NCBI GenBank assembly: GCA_963840725.1
Contig: CAWIZY010000016.1
Span: 62,001 to 126,000, forward strand
Direction of reading: 5' to 3'
Length of the DNA stretch: 64,000 bases
Source: CAVWDU01 sp963840725
Lineage (GTDB): Bacteria; Pseudomonadota; Gammaproteobacteria; Pseudomonadales; Halieaceae
Shown here: one piece after another, positions 35,199 through 44,132 of the stretch
Layout of the letters: each line of letters starts with the position of its first letter
Position numbering within the stretch: the stretch's first letter is position 1
Notes under the pieces: generated by a model
Told to the model about the DNA's origin: nothing
The model's input: the letters and a program-made list of their open reading frames with translations, nothing else
Databases searched by the model: none
Made by a program: the position numbers and the translations under genes

Positions 35199-36053
35199 CT
35201 ACCAGCCGTTCATTGCGAGCCACTGGGCCACACCCTCGGCCCAACCCGCAGGCCCGCATCGGGCACTGCGAATGATACCGGTCGTGCGTTGTAAGGACGG
35301 AAAATCGTGTGCCGGAGATCGGATAAGCAAAGCTGTACCAGCCGCATCGAGCATCGCAGAATCATTGGCGCCATCGCCAATGGCAAGGGTCGCTACCGTT
35401 GCCACACCCCACTGCCGGGCGTATTCGGCACTCAGCCAGGCCAGGGCTCGTCCCTTGTCACAATCACCTGAGACCGACAGGAAACGCCCCCCTTGGGTTA
35501 CGCTTGCCCCGGCACCGACCAGGTCCGCAACGAATTCCGCCTGCCGCCCTGAACTCCCGCGCCACTGCACCGGTTCACTGTAATCGCGCTGATTTGCCCT
35601 CATGGCCGCGTCCTCAGTCAACCCCGTCATGGCCATGATTCCTGCGCAGCCCGCACCGGAGAAGGTTTCAAACTCACCGGGAAAGGCCCCGGCCCGCGAC
35701 GCCAGCAACTCCAGCCATCGCGCCCGGCCTGAGACCAGTTCGTAGATCCAGTAATCGCCAGCAAGTCGGGTGAAGGGTGGCTGATGCTCAAAATAGTCGC
35801 GTGGAATAAAGACTGCGGCACCATTTTCGACAATAAACGGATGGCGATTGCCCAGCTCCAGGCGCAGTGCCTCGATCTCGGCCCGGGTCTTGCTGGTTGC
35901 AGGCAGAACGGGAATCGCCGCCTGCTCCAAAGCCTGCAGCTGCTCGCGGGCTGGTTCAAAGCTGTAACTGTGATGATCCAGCAAGGAACCGTCCAGGTCC
36001 GTAAAAACCAGGCGCCGGGGTGGCTGCGTCGCGGCGGTATCAGCCCCTGCCAC
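35199..36053 (-). CDS. Mannosyl/glucosyl-3-phosphoglycerate phosphatase (HAD-IIB)
   Basis: 284 residues from a GTG at 36053. HAD motif I is FTDLDGSLLDH, motif II lies near LPATSKTRAEIEALR, the substrate cap has HPFIVENGAAVFIPRDYF, and motif IV is AIGDGANDSAML. These match the MPGP family. It would remove phosphate from glucosyl-3-phosphoglycerate to give glucosylglycerate, a compatible solute used under salt or nitrogen stress. It is the first gene of the three-gene unit. No strong ribosome site is seen before the GTG. Confidence 0.85.
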   Translation of the reverse strand: MAGADTAATQPPRRLVFTDLDGSLLDHHSYSFEPAREQLQALEQAAIPVLPATSKTRAEIEALRLELGNRHPFIVENGAAVFIPRDYFEHQPPFTRLAGDYWIYELVSGRARWLELLASRAGAFPGEFETFSGAGCAGIMAMTGLTEDAAMRANQRDYSEPVQWRGSSGRQAEFVADLVGAGASVTQGGRFLSVSGDCDKGRALAWLSAEYARQWGVATVATLAIGDGANDSAMLDAAGTALLIRSPAHDFPSLQRTTGIIRSARCGPAGWAEGVAQWLAMNGW

Positions 36054-36562
36054 TAGTTGGACACCCCCATTTTAGCCACCACTGTGTTCCCTGCCACCGT
36101 TACACGGACCCCACATCTCACAGGCCGGCGTACTGCAGGCCCGAGTTGGAATACCTGGAAACGCACTAAAATAATGCGACGCACCGCAACATGCCACTGG
36201 ACGCACCATCCTGGCTCGCGCGGCTCTCCGCCCTCACAGGCGCTGCCGGATCTGGCGTCTGCTGTGTTGAGCATGGCCTCAAGGCCGGGCCCTGTGAGCT
36301 GACCCGGTCACGGCCCCTGCCATTGCTGGGCGCTATTCCCGTGGGCTATTGCAACGAACTATTCGGGCGAACTATTCGGGCGAACTATTGCCACGCACTG
36401 TTACCACGCACTACAGCCATGCACTATCCATGCCAGCAGCTCCCGGGGCGACGCCGGCGTAAAAACCGACAGACCAATGCCAGAGACACAGCTTACCTTA
36501 CCCAGATTAACTACCCAGATTAACTACCCAGATTAACTACCCAGATTAACTATCCAGATTAA
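36054..36562. other. Intergenic region with two tandem arrays
   Basis: About 500 bp between the start of the phosphatase gene and the end of aceF, both on the minus strand. It holds a 13-bp array at 36343-36433 and another at 36501-36565. One open frame of 110 residues (plus strand, 36191-36523) is built largely from the array and is not convincing. No clear terminator for aceF is seen, although one would be expected here. Confidence 0.6.
36343..36433. repeat. 13-bp tandem array
   Basis: Seven units of 13 bp: GAACTATTCGGGC twice exactly (36356, 36369), then GAACTATTGCCAC and three GCACT-starting variants, with a weaker unit before. The change along the array looks like stepwise decay from one end. 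Confidence 0.8.
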
Positions 36563-36565
36563 CTA
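36501..36565. repeat. 13-bp tandem array at the end of aceF
   Basis: Five units of 13 bp: CCCAGATTAACTA four times exactly at 36501, 36514, 36527 and 36540, then TCCAGATTAACTA at 36553. The aceF stop codon (TAG on the minus strand) is formed by the last unit, so the array begins exactly where the coding sequence ends. Confidence 0.95.
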
Positions 36566-38329
36566 CAGCATCAGGCGACGGATGTCGCCGAGCAGCGCGG
36601 TAAGGTGGGTCATGAATCGACCCGCGTCGCCGCCGTTGATAACCCGGTGATCATAGGACAGGCAAAGCGGCAACAGCTTGCGTGGGCGAAAGTCCTCACC
36701 ATCCCAGACGGGCTTCATGTCAGCTTTGGAGACCCCAAGAATCCCGACCTCAGGGGTATTAACGATAGGCGTAAACCCGGTACCCCCGATATTGCCCAGA
36801 CTCGATACGGTGAAGCAGCCACCGCGCATTTCGTCTGGCTTCAGCTGGCGGTCGCGCGCGCGGGCAGCGAGATCCGGCACCTCCTGCGCCAGATCCCACA
36901 AGGTTTTCTGGTCGACATCACGAATGACCGGTACAAACAGGCCCGCCGGTGTATCGACCGCCATACCAATATGAATGTATTGCTTGATGACCAACTCCTC
37001 ACCACCGCCAGCCAGGGAAGACCTGAACTTAGGCGCATCACGCAAGGCTACCGCACAGGCCTTGAGCAGGAAGGGCAGAGGCGTAAGTCGCACCCCACGG
37101 CTCTCGGCTTCAGCTTTTAGGCTGGCCCTGAACGCCTCGAGATCGGTGATATCCGCGTCGCCAAACTGCGTAACATGGGGCACATTGAGCCAACTGCGAT
37201 GCATGTTGGCCGCAGAGAGCTTATCCAGCTTGCTGCGCGCAGTGACCTCCACCGGACCGAACGCGCTGAAGTCAAGCTCGGGCACCGGCGGCACGCCCGC
37301 AACACCCACCGTCGGCCCAGCGGTCCGCTGCTTGAGAGCAGCCTGGACAAAACTGTGCAGGTCTTCTTTGACCAGCCTGCCACGCGGCCCCGTGCCCGAC
37401 ACCCGGGTCAGGTCTACCCCCAGCTCCCTGGCCAGCTTGCGCACGGCAGGGCCGGCATAGACTTTGCGCTGCTCACCGTCCGGACCCTCCGGTTGCGCCC
37501 GCGCAGAGATGTCGGCCGCAGCTGGCTGCACCGCCGGGGCGCCACGATCCGGTGAGCCCATTGGCCGCTGGCCTCCGGACGGGGATGGCGTGGCGTTCAT
37601 CCGCCCGTCGCCGGCATCGCTACCGGGTTCGTTATCGGTTTTCGCAGCCGCGGCAACCGCTGCGTCGCTGGCCACCGGAGCGGTCTGAACGCGCATCGTT
37701 ACCAGATCGTCGCCCTCGCGCACGCTGCTGCCTTCGGTCACCAGTAGCGCGAGAATTTCACCCGCTACCGGGGCTGGAACCTCCATCGAAGCCTTGTCAG
37801 ATTCCAGCACCACCAGCGAATCGCCCTCGGCAACGCTATCGCCCACCGCGACACAGACCTCGGTCAGGTCCACCGCGTCGTCAGTACCGATATCCGGAAC
37901 CGGAATCACCCGCTCCTCATTAGAGCCCTGCTCGGGCGCCCCTGTCCTATCGCTACCCGCCTCCGGCCCGGCTGGGGCTGGAGCTGGAGCTGGAGCTGGC
38001 GTTTGAGTGTCGGTGTGGCTTGCGGAGGGCGATTGTGCCGCGGCCGTGGCCGGCTCTGACGCCGACGACGATGCAGCCGCATCGTCCGCTGCCGCCGCTT
38101 CGATGACCGCAATCACGGCCCCTTCGGCCAGTTCCTGGCCCTCAGACACCCGCAGCTCGACCACCGTACCGGCAACGTCCGAGGGAATTTCCATAGAGGC
38201 CTTGTCGGACTCCAGAACAATCAGCCCCTGCTCCAATGCGACCTCGTCTCCCACTGCAACCAGCAGCTCGATCACCTCGGCCCCATCGGATCCACCAATA
38301 TCGGGAACTGTTACCTCTCGCTTTGCCAC
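36563..38329 (-). CDS. aceF: Pyruvate dehydrogenase E2, dihydrolipoamide acetyltransferase
   Basis: 588 residues from a GTG at 38329, with AAGGAAG upstream. Two lipoyl domains, each with ESDKASME (the first lipoyl Lys is near residue 43), are joined by Ala/Pro-rich linkers with a PAPAPAPA-type run. The E3/E1-binding domain (YAGPAVRKLARELGVDL) follows. The catalytic domain ends in DHRVINGGDAGRF, with the catalytic His and Asp. It carries acetyl groups to CoA in the pyruvate dehydrogenase complex. It starts 37 bp after aceE. E. coli AceF has three lipoyl domains, so two here is a common variant. Confidence 0.96.
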   Translation of the reverse strand: MAKREVTVPDIGGSDGAEVIELLVAVGDEVALEQGLIVLESDKASMEIPSDVAGTVVELRVSEGQELAEGAVIAVIEAAAADDAAASSSASEPATAAAQSPSASHTDTQTPAPAPAPAPAGPEAGSDRTGAPEQGSNEERVIPVPDIGTDDAVDLTEVCVAVGDSVAEGDSLVVLESDKASMEVPAPVAGEILALLVTEGSSVREGDDLVTMRVQTAPVASDAAVAAAAKTDNEPGSDAGDGRMNATPSPSGGQRPMGSPDRGAPAVQPAAADISARAQPEGPDGEQRKVYAGPAVRKLARELGVDLTRVSGTGPRGRLVKEDLHSFVQAALKQRTAGPTVGVAGVPPVPELDFSAFGPVEVTARSKLDKLSAANMHRSWLNVPHVTQFGDADITDLEAFRASLKAEAESRGVRLTPLPFLLKACAVALRDAPKFRSSLAGGGEELVIKQYIHIGMAVDTPAGLFVPVIRDVDQKTLWDLAQEVPDLAARARDRQLKPDEMRGGCFTVSSLGNIGGTGFTPIVNTPEVGILGVSKADMKPVWDGEDFRPRKLLPLCLSYDHRVINGGDAGRFMTHLTALLGDIRRLML

Positions 38330-38366
38330 GTCGTCTTCCTTTTTGCTCGCGCCGTCGGTTCCAAAC

Positions 38367-41018
38367 TCAGACCCCCAGAGGGTCGGCTTTATCCGGCGGT
38401 ATACCCAGCGATTTGATCGCGTCCGCCACCACCGTTGCCTCGATCGTACCCGCATCCGCGAGACTCTTCAGAGCGGCAATAACCACGTATTCACGACTGA
38501 CCTCAAAAAATCGGCGCAGTTTTTCACGGGTATCACTGCGACCGTAGCCATCGGTACCCAGCACGCTCAGCTGCCCGGGAACAAAGGCCCGCAATTGTTC
38601 AGCGTAGGCCTTCATATAATCCGTCGCGACAACAAAAGCACTGCTCTCGCCCTGCAACTGCTGCGTAACCCAAGGCACCTTCGGTTCTTCAGCCGGGTGC
38701 AGCATGTTCCAGCGCAGTGCGGCCTTGCCCTCCCGCTGCAGTTCATTAATGCTGGTGAGGCTCCAAACATCGGCGGCAACACCGTAGTCACGCTCAAGTA
38801 TTTCCGCCGCCGCTTCGACCTCCCGCAGTATGGTGCCCGCACCCATCAGCTGGACTCGATGAGCCTCCTTGACGGTGGATTGCCGCAGGCGATACATCCC
38901 CTGAATAATGCCCTCTTCTACCCCGGCGGGCATCTCCGGCTGTACATAGTTTTCGTTCATGGTGGTGATGTAGTAGAACTTGTTCTCACCCTCCTGAAAC
39001 ATGCGCCGCAAGCCATCCTGAATAATCACTGCCAGTTCGTAGGCGTAGGCCGGATCATAGCTGATGCAGTTGGGTATAGTCGCTGCCTGCAAGTGGCTGT
39101 GGCCGTCCTGATGCTGCAGGCCCTCGCCATTGAGCGTGGTGCGTCCCGCCGTAGCGCCAATAAGAAAACCCCGCGCCTGGCTGTCGCCCGCCGCCCAGGC
39201 CAGATCGCCAATTCGCTGAAACCCGAACATCGAATAGTAAATATAAAATGGCACCATCGGATACTCGCTGGTGCTGTAGGACGTCGCCGCTGCCAGCCAG
39301 GCAGAAAAAGCGCCCGCCTCATTAATCCCTTCTTCGAGAATCTGGCCCCGCTCGTCCTCCTTGTAGAACATGATCTCGCCGGCATCATGGGGCGTATAGC
39401 GTTGCCCCACTGAGGAGTAGATACCCAGCTGCCGGAACATGCCTTCCATGCCAAAGGTACGCGCTTCGTCGGGTACTATCGGCACCACGCGCTCACCCAG
39501 CACCTTGTCTTTTGCCAGGCTGGACAGCAATCTCACGAAAGCCATGGTGGTCGATATCTCGCGCTTGCCGCTGCCTTTCAGCTGGTTGCTGAATGCGGAG
39601 AGCGGGGGTGTCTCCAGGGTTTCAAGCGCACTCAACCTCGCCGGAATCTGGCCGCCGAGTTCGGCGCGCCGTTGTTGCATATAACGCAATTCGGGGCTGT
39701 CGGGCGAGGGGCGATAATAGGGCACATCTTTCAGTTGATCGTCTGAAATGGGCACCCCGAAGCGGTCCCGGAAGGCCTTGAGGCTCTCCAGGTCCAGTTT
39801 TTTCAAAGAGTGGGTCTCATTGTTGGCCTCACCGGACTCGCCCATCCCGTAGCCTTTTACCGTCATCGCCAGTATGACCGTGGGGCGTTCACGCTCCTCT
39901 ACCGCAGCGGCGTAGGCGGCATACACCTTGTAGGGGTCGTGGCCGCCGCGGTTGAGGTACATGATGTCCTGATCGGACAGGTCTTCGACCAGCGCCAGGG
40001 TCTCGGGGTACTTGCCAAAAAAATGTTCGCGAGTGTACGCCCCGCCGTTGTATTTGTAGTTCTGTAACTCACCGTCGCAGACCTCATCCATACGTTGCTG
40101 CAGTAGCCCCGACTGGTCGCGCTCGAGCAGCGGATCCCACTTGCGCCCCCAAACCACCTTGAGCACATTCCAGCCCGCGCCGCGAAACACACCTTCCAGC
40201 TCCTGAATGATCTTCCCGTTGCCCCGGACCGGGCCATCAAGCCGCTGTAAATTGCAGTTGACGACAAAATGCAGGCTGCCGAGTTTTTCCCGACCCGCCA
40301 GAGAAATCGCCCCCAGGGACTCGGGTTCGTCACACTCGCCATCGCCCATAAAACACCAGACATTGCGGTCGCCCTGATCGACCAGTCCGCGGCTCTGCTG
40401 GTATTTCATGAGATGCGCCTGGTATATCGCCTGAATCGGCCCCAGCCCCATGGATACCGTAGGGAACTGCCAGTAATCGGGCATCAGCCAGGGGTGTGGG
40501 TAGGAGGACAGGCCGTCGCCATCGACCTCCCGTCGAAAGTTGTCCAACTGGTCTTCACTCAGGCGCCCTTCCAGATAGGAACGCGCATACATACCCGGTG
40601 CGCTGTGCCCCTGATAGAACACCAGATCACCTGGGTGTCCACCCTCAGTGCCCCGGAAAAAGTAGTTGAAGCCCACATCGTAGAGGGTCGCACTGGAAGA
40701 AAAACTGGAGATATGACCGCCCAGACCCTCGTCGTTATCGTTGGCACGCATCACCATGGCCAGAGCATTCCAACGCACCAGGGAGCGAATACGGCGCTCC
40801 ATGAACAAATCACCGGGCATCATTTTTTCGGCGGCGGGGGCGATCGTGTTGCGAAAGGGGGTCGTGATGGCGGCGGGCAGCCGCATGCCGGTTTCCCCCG
40901 CATGTTTGGAGAGCTCGTTGAGTAACCAACCCGCTCTTTCTTCACCGCTATTACTGAGTACCGCGTCCAGCGCATCCAGCCACTCACGGGTCTCGATCGG
41001 GTCTATATCTTCGGTCAT
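38367..41018 (-). CDS. aceE: Pyruvate dehydrogenase E1, homodimeric type
   Basis: 883 residues from the ATG at 41018 (MTEDIDPIETREWLDALDAV). A GGAGGAG lies 13 bases upstream, somewhat far, so TTG or GTG codons just before are possible starts. The thiamine-diphosphate motif begins GDGECDEPESLGAISLAGRE. Other family blocks are LGGHISSFSSSATLYDVGFN, FYQGHSAPGMYARSYLEGRL in part, and GFQRIGDLAWAAGD. It decarboxylates pyruvate and acetylates the E2 lipoyl group. It is followed by aceF. No pdhR or lpd is beside it. Confidence 0.97.
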   Translation of the reverse strand: MTEDIDPIETREWLDALDAVLSNSGEERAGWLLNELSKHAGETGMRLPAAITTPFRNTIAPAAEKMMPGDLFMERRIRSLVRWNALAMVMRANDNDEGLGGHISSFSSSATLYDVGFNYFFRGTEGGHPGDLVFYQGHSAPGMYARSYLEGRLSEDQLDNFRREVDGDGLSSYPHPWLMPDYWQFPTVSMGLGPIQAIYQAHLMKYQQSRGLVDQGDRNVWCFMGDGECDEPESLGAISLAGREKLGSLHFVVNCNLQRLDGPVRGNGKIIQELEGVFRGAGWNVLKVVWGRKWDPLLERDQSGLLQQRMDEVCDGELQNYKYNGGAYTREHFFGKYPETLALVEDLSDQDIMYLNRGGHDPYKVYAAYAAAVEERERPTVILAMTVKGYGMGESGEANNETHSLKKLDLESLKAFRDRFGVPISDDQLKDVPYYRPSPDSPELRYMQQRRAELGGQIPARLSALETLETPPLSAFSNQLKGSGKREISTTMAFVRLLSSLAKDKVLGERVVPIVPDEARTFGMEGMFRQLGIYSSVGQRYTPHDAGEIMFYKEDERGQILEEGINEAGAFSAWLAAATSYSTSEYPMVPFYIYYSMFGFQRIGDLAWAAGDSQARGFLIGATAGRTTLNGEGLQHQDGHSHLQAATIPNCISYDPAYAYELAVIIQDGLRRMFQEGENKFYYITTMNENYVQPEMPAGVEEGIIQGMYRLRQSTVKEAHRVQLMGAGTILREVEAAAEILERDYGVAADVWSLTSINELQREGKAALRWNMLHPAEEPKVPWVTQQLQGESSAFVVATDYMKAYAEQLRAFVPGQLSVLGTDGYGRSDTREKLRRFFEVSREYVVIAALKSLADAGTIEATVVADAIKSLGIPPDKADPLGV

Positions 41019-41270
41019 GCCAGTCAACACTCCTCCAAATCCAGCCTGCTCTGGGAACACGATGGCCAGCCATCTGGCCCGGGACCGCGGACCTGGCGCC
41101 GTGACAGCGCAGTACCGACGTCCCGGAACACCGACTCAGTCGTGCAATAGTACTACGGTTTCGGCATCTCCGATGATGCTTACAACGAGCGACGCCCGCA
41201 GCTGGCCATCACAATTGACCCCAACGGGCGGGCCAGGCCGCATCCATGCACCGTAGTCGACGGCAACCAC
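41019..41270. other. aceE leader region
   Basis: About 250 bp between the aceE start and the end of the M16 peptidase gene, all transcribed from the minus strand. It must hold the aceE promoter. No near-consensus -35/-10 pair was found, and no hairpin with a T-run was found for the peptidase transcript. Confidence 0.4.
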
Positions 41271-44129
41271 TCATTTAATAATATAGACCGAATGTCCCGC
41301 CTTGATGGATGCGGCAGAATCATAGCGCTCGCCGCTGGCGGCCGGCAACTCACCCCAACGGCCCGGGGACACGACCTGCAGGCTGCGCGGCTGCTCGATG
41401 AACACGCGATTAAAATACCCCACCCAGTCTTCCCGGGACAGGCCCTCCACGGCACTCGCCAGCGCCTCACGACCATCGAACTCGTACTGCTTTTTGGCGA
41501 TGGACTGCCAGTAGAATTCAGAGCGCTCCCAGAGGTTTTTGTCCGGCTGCCGGATTTCTCTCACCAGGGATTCGCGATGCCGCTTGAACTGCTCGTCATC
41601 GATCTCCCCCACCACCGCATTCATGAAGGTGCTGATCGCCTTGGCAACGTCCGGCGCACTGGCGGAGGGTGACTGGATCAGCAGGACCAGGCCCGGGACG
41701 TCCATCCGCGGCCAGGCAAAGGCACTGACGATATAGCCCAGTTGTTGTTCGGTTCGCAGTTGCTGAAAAAACCCGGACTTGATGGCCTGGGCGGTCAGCG
41801 CGGTCGCCGCCCTGTCATCCCAACTGTCGCCGGCCCCCTGCAGATACCAGGCAACAACCGCATCATCATGGGGCACATCCACGGCGTACTGCAGGGATTC
41901 TCCCGCGGCCAGCTTCAGCACCCGTAGATCCGGCAAGGCACCTGGCTCGTCACTGGGCAGTACGCTTCCCAATTGGCTGGCGAGCTCACCCACCCGATCC
42001 CGACTGTAGTTGCCGTAGACCATAGCCTCGGCCGTCGCCGAGGACCAAAAAGCCTCTATATAAGCATTCAGTGCCTTCGGGTCGATGTCCTCCAGTGCAG
42101 TGATCAACGCCTGCTCGCCCCATTCCCCGTATTGAAGGGCCTCACCCAGATCATCCATAACCTGACCGCTGGGACGCTTGGCCACTGAATTGCGCAAGCT
42201 TCGGATCATATCCTTGCGGATATTATCAAAGCGCTGGGAATCAAAGTCGGTGGCTTTGACCGACAGTATCTTGTCCAACAGAACGGCCTGCTTGTCGTTG
42301 TAGCCACTAACGCGCAGGCTGATGCCCTGGGCGTGCTTGTAGAGGTTGAAATTCAGGCCGGCCAGCGCTGCAGGGTAGGTGAATTCGTTAATGGCATCGG
42401 TTAGCAGGGAGGTGTACAGCACCGCTGCCGCCGTCTGTTCCACCTGCTGGCCTACCATGGGAGAGCGAAAATTGATAAAGGTCGCGCCCTTGGGCACCCG
42501 GAACTCATCGGCCTGGCGGAACCAGATCTTCAAGCGCGGCGATTCATGCACGACCCGGGGCACCGGTGGGTTGTCCTTGTCGATGGCCTGAAGCGCCACA
42601 TTCTCGGCGATGAAATCGTTGGCAGCGGGCAGGTGCAATTGGTCGCTGTGCTGATCGCTGCGCCATTGTGCAAGCTCGTTCTCCGCCAGTGGCTTGGCGG
42701 CATAGGGTGTCTGGTAATAATTGGACACGCGGTCCGTGGTCACACCAGGATCATTGAGCACCACAACAGCATTCTCCGGAACCAATAGCTCGAACAGTTT
42801 GTTCAGTTCCGCTGCTTCGTAGTCGACCATCATATAAGGCCCGCGCAGGATATCTTCCACCGGGTAATAGTGCATGCCGCTGGACAGCGCGCTGACGTAC
42901 AGGATCGGCTCAACATCTTCTTTGAACCGGAAGCGCAGTTCACTGAGCTGCGATTGCTCCTCGTAGAGGGGTTGCTGCGGCCCCTGTTCTCGCAGCATAT
43001 CCGTATAAGCAAACACCAGCTGCAGCACGCGCTGGTATTGCGCCACACCCTTTTCGGTGAGCGTGATATCGATACTGAACAGTGCGCCCCCGCGCCAGGA
43101 CAGACCCGTCCCTGCGGCCAAACTCTCCGCAAGCCCCTCGGCTTTCAGCTGTGACAGCACGCTGCCCTCGCCTTCGTGCCCGATCAGATTGCCCAGATAG
43201 ACAGTCGGCTTGGCGCGATAGGCATACCGGTAATCGGGGACAGTGAACAGTATTTCCAGCTGCTTGCGCGTCGCCTGGGGCTTCACCTGCACCAGCATTG
43301 GCACGTCGCCTTGCGCAAACAGCGGCGCGTCTATCGCCTCGTGCTCGAAATCCCGATTGGGTACTGGCGTAAACATAGGCGCCACCAGCGCCTCCAAGGC
43401 ATCCAGAGACTCGGAACCCATTACCACCAGCCGCATGGCATTGGCGGAATAGTGCCGCTCATAGAAGGCCAGCAATTCGTCCCGCACGGGAGAATCGGGT
43501 CGATCCGCCAGGGTCTCCAGGCTGCCGACCGAAAACTGGCTGAAAGGGTGCTGCGGATTCATGATTTCCTGCAATACATCCAGGCCCCGGCGCGGATCAC
43601 TCTTCAGGCCCATCTGATACTCCGCCTCAACGGCGTTTTTCTCGCGCTCGACATACTGCGCATCGAAGCGGGGCGCGATAAAAAACTGCGCGAAACGATC
43701 CAGCGCCTCTGGCAGATGATCCGCGTTGATATCGAAGAAGTAGTTGGTATGTTCAAAGCTGGTGTAAGCGTTGCGCGTCCCGCCGTGCTCGCTGATGTAC
43801 TCCTCGTATTCGGCGGCGTCGGGGTACTTGTCGGTGCCCAAAAACAGCATGTGCTCGAGAAAATGGGCAAGACCGCCGCGACCGGCCGGATTATCGCCAC
43901 TGCCGACCAGCACATCCATGGACGCTGCGGCTTTATGGGTGTCAGGATCAGAAATCAACAGCACCTGAAGCTTGTTATCCAACACCAGATGGCGGTACTG
44001 CAGGTCGTCGTTGGGGCTCTGCACCGGCTGCATCACCGGCTCGACTTGTCGCGAGCAGGCCGTAAAAACTACTAGTAAAGGGAGTACCAGCAGAAACGCA
44101 TATTTCCGCGGTGCGGGTATCACAGTCAT
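41271..44129 (-). CDS. M16-family zinc peptidase (pitrilysin/insulinase-like), probable lipoprotein
   Basis: 952 residues, close to E. coli protease III. The N-terminal signal ends LVVFTAC-S, which could be a lipoprotein cleavage site. The inverted zinc motif HFLEHMLF (HxxEH) lies near residue 86, and the third ligand Glu follows in the NAVEAEYQMG region. Four M16 lobes are implied by length. It likely degrades peptides in the periplasm or at the cell envelope. It begins 3 bp after the perM stop, so the two are co-transcribed. Confidence 0.92.
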   Translation of the reverse strand: MTVIPAPRKYAFLLVLPLLVVFTACSRQVEPVMQPVQSPNDDLQYRHLVLDNKLQVLLISDPDTHKAAASMDVLVGSGDNPAGRGGLAHFLEHMLFLGTDKYPDAAEYEEYISEHGGTRNAYTSFEHTNYFFDINADHLPEALDRFAQFFIAPRFDAQYVEREKNAVEAEYQMGLKSDPRRGLDVLQEIMNPQHPFSQFSVGSLETLADRPDSPVRDELLAFYERHYSANAMRLVVMGSESLDALEALVAPMFTPVPNRDFEHEAIDAPLFAQGDVPMLVQVKPQATRKQLEILFTVPDYRYAYRAKPTVYLGNLIGHEGEGSVLSQLKAEGLAESLAAGTGLSWRGGALFSIDITLTEKGVAQYQRVLQLVFAYTDMLREQGPQQPLYEEQSQLSELRFRFKEDVEPILYVSALSSGMHYYPVEDILRGPYMMVDYEAAELNKLFELLVPENAVVVLNDPGVTTDRVSNYYQTPYAAKPLAENELAQWRSDQHSDQLHLPAANDFIAENVALQAIDKDNPPVPRVVHESPRLKIWFRQADEFRVPKGATFINFRSPMVGQQVEQTAAAVLYTSLLTDAINEFTYPAALAGLNFNLYKHAQGISLRVSGYNDKQAVLLDKILSVKATDFDSQRFDNIRKDMIRSLRNSVAKRPSGQVMDDLGEALQYGEWGEQALITALEDIDPKALNAYIEAFWSSATAEAMVYGNYSRDRVGELASQLGSVLPSDEPGALPDLRVLKLAAGESLQYAVDVPHDDAVVAWYLQGAGDSWDDRAATALTAQAIKSGFFQQLRTEQQLGYIVSAFAWPRMDVPGLVLLIQSPSASAPDVAKAISTFMNAVVGEIDDEQFKRHRESLVREIRQPDKNLWERSEFYWQSIAKKQYEFDGREALASAVEGLSREDWVGYFNRVFIEQPRSLQVVSPGRWGELPAASGERYDSAASIKAGHSVYIIK

Positions 44130-44132
44130 GAA

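Noticed and set aside
36191..36523. 110-residue open frame in the intergenic region
   Set aside because: Much of it is encoded by the 13-bp arrays, and the rest shows no domain or codon pattern of a real gene.
43176..44075. 299-residue open frame on the plus strand opposite the M16 peptidase
   Set aside because: Complement of a well-supported gene. The composition is typical of an antisense frame in GC-rich DNA.
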